In this document: one piece after another, positions 61,215-64,000 of the stretch | Numbering within the stretch: the first letter of the stretch is position 1 | Layout of the letters: every line of letters begins with the position of its first letter | Source: Hyphomicrobiales bacterium | GTDB lineage: Bacteria; Pseudomonadota; Alphaproteobacteria; Rhizobiales; Rhizobiaceae | Length of the DNA: 64,000 bases | Assembly (NCBI GenBank): GCA_900465675.1 | Contig: UBJR01000023.1 | Location: 1-64,000 of the forward strand | Reading direction: 5' to 3' | Notes under the pieces: generated by a model | The model's input: only the letters and a program-made list of their open reading frames with translations | What the model was told of the DNA's origin: nothing | Databases searched by the model: none | Position numbers and translations under genes: made by a program

Positions 61215-63410
61215 ATGCATAAGGCCCGAAGCATCCTCATATGGGCGGTTGTCTCGCTCTGCGTGATCGCATTGATCACTCTGCCGGTGAATCTGCAGAC
61301 GCAGCTCATCGCCAGCATCACCGTGGTCACCATCATGGCGATCATCAAGGTGATGAAGGGCGAGGGGACATGGCGCCTGATCGCGCTCGCCTTCGGTACC
61401 TCTATCGTTCTGCGCTATGTCTATTGGCGCACGACGAACACCTTGCCGCCGGTCAACCAGCTCGAGAACTTCATTCCCGGTCTGCTTCTCTATCTGGCCG
61501 AAATGTATTCGGTCGCCATGCTGGCGCTCAGCCTCTTCATCGTCGCCACGCCGCTGCCGCCGCGCCCGTCGCGCGCTGCCCGCAATGACCGCCACCCGCA
61601 TGTCGATGTCTTCGTGCCGTCCTATAACGAAGACGCGCATCTGCTGGCCAACACGCTAGCGGCCGCCAAGGCGATGGATTATCCGGCCGACAAGCTGCAT
61701 GTCTGGCTGCTCGATGATGGTGGTACGCTGCAGAAGCGCAATTCCAACAAGCTCGTCGAAGCTCAAGCCGCCGCCGCGCGGCACAACGAGTTGAAGCAGC
61801 TCTGCGAAGACCTCGACGTCAAATACCTGACCCGCGAGCGCAACGAGCATGCCAAGGCCGGCAATCTGAACAATGGCATGAAGCACTCGACCGGCGAGCT
61901 GATCGCCGTCTTCGATGCCGACCACGCCCCGGCGCGCGACTTCCTGCTGGAAACGGTCGGCTATTTCGACGACGACCCGAAGCTCTTCCTGGTCCAGACG
62001 CCGCACTTCTTCATCAATCCGGATCCCCTCGAGCGCAACCTGCGCACCTTCGACAACATGCCGAGCGAGAACGAGATGTTCTACGGCATCATCCAGCGCG
62101 GCCTCGACAAGTGGAATGCCGCCTTCTTCTGCGGCTCTGCTGCGGTTCTCAGCCGCCGGGCGCTGGAAAGCCAGGGCGGCTTCTCCGGTATCAGCATCAC
62201 CGAGGATTGCGAAACGGCGCTGGCGCTGCACGGCACCGGCTGGAACTCGATCTATGTCGACAAGCCGCTGATCGCCGGCCTGCAGCCTGCCACCTTCGCC
62301 AGCTTCATCGGCCAGCGCAGCCGCTGGGCGCAGGGCATGATGCAGATCCTGCGCTTCCGCTTCCCGCTCCTGAAGCGCGGCCTGACGATCCCGCAGCGCC
62401 TCTGCTACATGTCCTCGACGCTGTTCTGGCTCTTCCCGTTCCCGCGCACGATCTTTCTCTTCGCGCCGCTCTTCTACCTGTTCTTCGATCTCGAAATCTT
62501 CACCGCATCGGGCGGCGAGTTCCTAGCCTATACGCTGGCCTACATGCTCGTGAACCTGATGATGCAGAACTATCTCTATGGTTCGTTCCGCTGGCCATGG
62601 ATTTCCGAGCTCTACGAGTATGTGCAGACCGTGCACCTGCTGCCCGCCGTCGTCTCGGTGATGCTCAATCCACGCAAGCCGACCTTCAAGGTGACGGCGA
62701 AGGACGAATCGATCGCCGTCAGCCGACTGTCGGAAATCAGCCGTCCGTTCTTCGTGATTTTCGCGGTGCAGATCATCGCGTTGATTATCACCATCTACCG
62801 CATCTATGCCGAGCCCTATAAGGCCGACGTGACGCTCGTCGTCGGCGGCTGGAACATCATCAACCTGATCATGGCCGGCTGTGCACTGGGCGTTGTCTCC
62901 GAGCGTGGCGAGCGTTCCTCGTCGCGGCGAGTGCGCGTCAACCGGCGCTGCGAACTCGGCGTCAACGGCAAATGGTACACCGCCTCGATCGAGGACGTTT
63001 CGGTCCATGGCGCTCGCCTGCATGTGTTCAACAAGCAGCTCGACCTGATGGCGATCGGCGCCGAAGGCGAGATCCGGTTCCGTCCCTATAGCGGCGCCGA
63101 TCTCGAAACCTTGCCGCTCATCGTCCGCAACATCGAGCCCTCGGGCGATATCACCGCGGTCGGCTGCCAGTACATTCCGAAGAGCGCGCTCGATCACCGG
63201 CTGATCGCCGACCTGATGTTTGCCAATTCCGATCAGTGGACGCAGTTCCAGCAGGGCCGCCGCCGCAATCCGGGGCTGATCCGCGGCACCATCTGGTTCC
63301 TCGGCCTGTCGCTCTATCAGACGAGCCGCGGCCTGGTTTACTTCTTCCGCAGCATGCGGCCGGAGCGCGAACAGGCGCAGCAGCAGCAGACGGCAAAGGC
63401 GAACAGCTGA
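61215..63410 (+). CDS. bcsA: Cellulose synthase catalytic subunit (UDP-forming)
   Basis: A 731-residue inner-membrane GT2 enzyme polymerising UDP-glucose to cellulose. The catalytic D,D,D,QxxRW set is visible: Asp234 and Asp236 (FDADHA), Asp331 (TED), and Gln367, Arg370, Trp371 (QRSRW). Transmembrane helices flank the domain. The C-terminal PilZ domain (from about residue 570; RRVRVNRR then DVSVHGARL) binds cyclic di-GMP for activation. Its TGA overlaps the bcsB ATG. Confidence 0.95.
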   Translation: MHKARSILIWAVVSLCVIALITLPVNLQTQLIASITVVTIMAIIKVMKGEGTWRLIALAFGTSIVLRYVYWRTTNTLPPVNQLENFIPGLLLYLAEMYSVAMLALSLFIVATPLPPRPSRAARNDRHPHVDVFVPSYNEDAHLLANTLAAAKAMDYPADKLHVWLLDDGGTLQKRNSNKLVEAQAAAARHNELKQLCEDLDVKYLTRERNEHAKAGNLNNGMKHSTGELIAVFDADHAPARDFLLETVGYFDDDPKLFLVQTPHFFINPDPLERNLRTFDNMPSENEMFYGIIQRGLDKWNAAFFCGSAAVLSRRALESQGGFSGISITEDCETALALHGTGWNSIYVDKPLIAGLQPATFASFIGQRSRWAQGMMQILRFRFPLLKRGLTIPQRLCYMSSTLFWLFPFPRTIFLFAPLFYLFFDLEIFTASGGEFLAYTLAYMLVNLMMQNYLYGSFRWPWISELYEYVQTVHLLPAVVSVMLNPRKPTFKVTAKDESIAVSRLSEISRPFFVIFAVQIIALIITIYRIYAEPYKADVTLVVGGWNIINLIMAGCALGVVSERGERSSSRRVRVNRRCELGVNGKWYTASIEDVSVHGARLHVFNKQLDLMAIGAEGEIRFRPYSGADLETLPLIVRNIEPSGDITAVGCQYIPKSALDHRLIADLMFANSDQWTQFQQGRRRNPGLIRGTIWFLGLSLYQTSRGLVYFFRSMRPEREQAQQQQTAKANS

Positions 63411-64000
63411 TGAAGAAGCTTGCCGCTGCCTCCGCTCTGCTTCTCAGCGCCTCGGCGATCGCCTATGCGCAGACCGCCCAGGCGCCTGCACCTTTCGACA
63501 TGTCCGGTGAACGCCCGACGGGGCTGCAGCCGATGGTGCCGCGGCTGACGCTTCCCGCCCAGCAGCCAGCCGCCATTCCGCCACAGCCGGCACCCGTTCC
63601 TGCGGCCCCTGTCTCCGCCGCACCCATCCCGGCAGCACCCTCGCAAGCCGCGCCAACGGCCGCCGTTCCGGCAACGCCGCCCGTCTTTTCGCAACCGGCC
63701 GCAGTGCCGGGACCTGTTCCGGCAGCGCCTGTTCCTGCTGTGCCGGTCAATGTCCAGCAACCCGCACCGCAGGCACCCGCAACGCAGCAAGCGGCAGCGC
63801 CGGATGCGGCCTCGGCTGCGCGTGCGGCCGGAAATGTCGTGCGTTACGTCGTACCGGCAGCAAAGTTCGGCCTTGAAGGCGAGTACGACCGCAAGTCCTG
63901 GACCGTCTATCTGACGCCGGAGCAGGCGGCTGCACCGGCAAAGTTCAATTTCGCCTATCAGAACTCGATCGTCGTCGCCCCCGAGGCCTCGCAGCTGACG
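63410..64000 (+). CDS. bcsB: Cellulose synthase regulatory subunit BcsB (5-prime part)
   Basis: The first 197 codons of bcsB; the gene runs off the window end. A signal peptide (about residues 1-22) is followed by a very Pro/Ala-rich linker (about 30-130), then the start of the cellulose-binding periplasmic region (FGLEGEYDRKSWTVYL). BcsB guides the nascent chain in the periplasm and activates BcsA. The ATG overlaps the bcsA stop. The Pro/Ala linker is longer than in enterobacterial BcsB. Confidence 0.9.
   Translation, partial: MKKLAAASALLLSASAIAYAQTAQAPAPFDMSGERPTGLQPMVPRLTLPAQQPAAIPPQPAPVPAAPVSAAPIPAAPSQAAPTAAVPATPPVFSQPAAVPGPVPAAPVPAVPVNVQQPAPQAPATQQAAAPDAASAARAAGNVVRYVVPAAKFGLEGEYDRKSWTVYLTPEQAAAPAKFNFAYQNSIVVAPEASQLT

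Overview
This window is a roughly 60% G+C chromosomal segment from a member of the Rhizobiaceae, most likely Rhizobium in the leguminosarum/etli/tropici sense. The call rests on a RopB/Omp25-type outer membrane protein, the cellulose gene bcsN (restricted to Rhizobiales) ahead of bcsA and bcsB, an LdtR-type MarR regulator with an L,D-transpeptidase, an HdaA-type DnaA inactivator, a yceD-plsX-fabH-ihfA-merR string, and RIME-like mosaic palindromes. Nothing here looks like a plasmid, prophage or symbiosis island. Most genes are housekeeping, with a few small accessory inserts.

Layout. 0-2.3 kb: a lipoprotein and a CGNR zinc-finger regulator facing a lone LivH-type permease, with a strong palindrome between them. 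2.6-7.1 kb: minus-strand operon folM-like SDR, uvrC, pgsA, moaD, moaE, with a mosaic repeat between moaD and moaE. 7.5-9.7 kb: ropB, a GST and rlmJ. 9.8-13.8 kb: a molybdopterin oxidoreductase overlapping a NudK-type hydrolase, then an orphan phnM. 13.8-16.2 kb: a VapBC-like toxin-antitoxin pair and purM-purN. 16.4-22.1 kb: perM-like gene, hdaA, ppk, ppx (polyphosphate synthesis and breakdown). 22.1-28.7 kb: an accessory block with a GST, a LysR regulator, a TetR regulator facing a membrane protein, pdxI, an esterase-like phytase protein and a membrane adenylate cyclase. 28.8-35.2 kb: rnd, two tiny overlapping membrane-protein genes, a multicopper oxidase, aspS and an unknown exported protein.

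35.4-41.5 kb: parC, an SRPBCC protein, bpt, an RDD protein, hemB and a DUF6163-like protein. 41.6-44.8 kb: ldtR and ldtP, separated by an AT-richer DUF5677-type gene. 45.1-51.6 kb: glyA-nrdR-ribD-ribE and ribH-nusB, interrupted by GNAT, cupin and small exported protein genes. 51.8-54.6 kb: hppA (proton-pumping pyrophosphatase) and bamE. 54.8-59.2 kb: CBP3-type chaperone, yceD, plsX, fabH, ihfA and a MerR regulator. 59.2-64 kb: two small genes, then the cellulose synthase operon bcsN-bcsA-bcsB, with bcsB running off the end.

The features most worth a second look are a roughly 149-bp palindromic repeat carried in frame inside ribD, a perfect TTAA-N7-TTAA (CtrA-type) site before bcsN, a terminator-like hairpin between bcsN and bcsA, the likely operators of the CGNR and TetR regulators, a DnaA-box palindrome downstream of moaE, and the foreign-looking gene lodged between ldtR and ldtP. 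No tRNA, rRNA, CRISPR array or insertion sequence was recognised.
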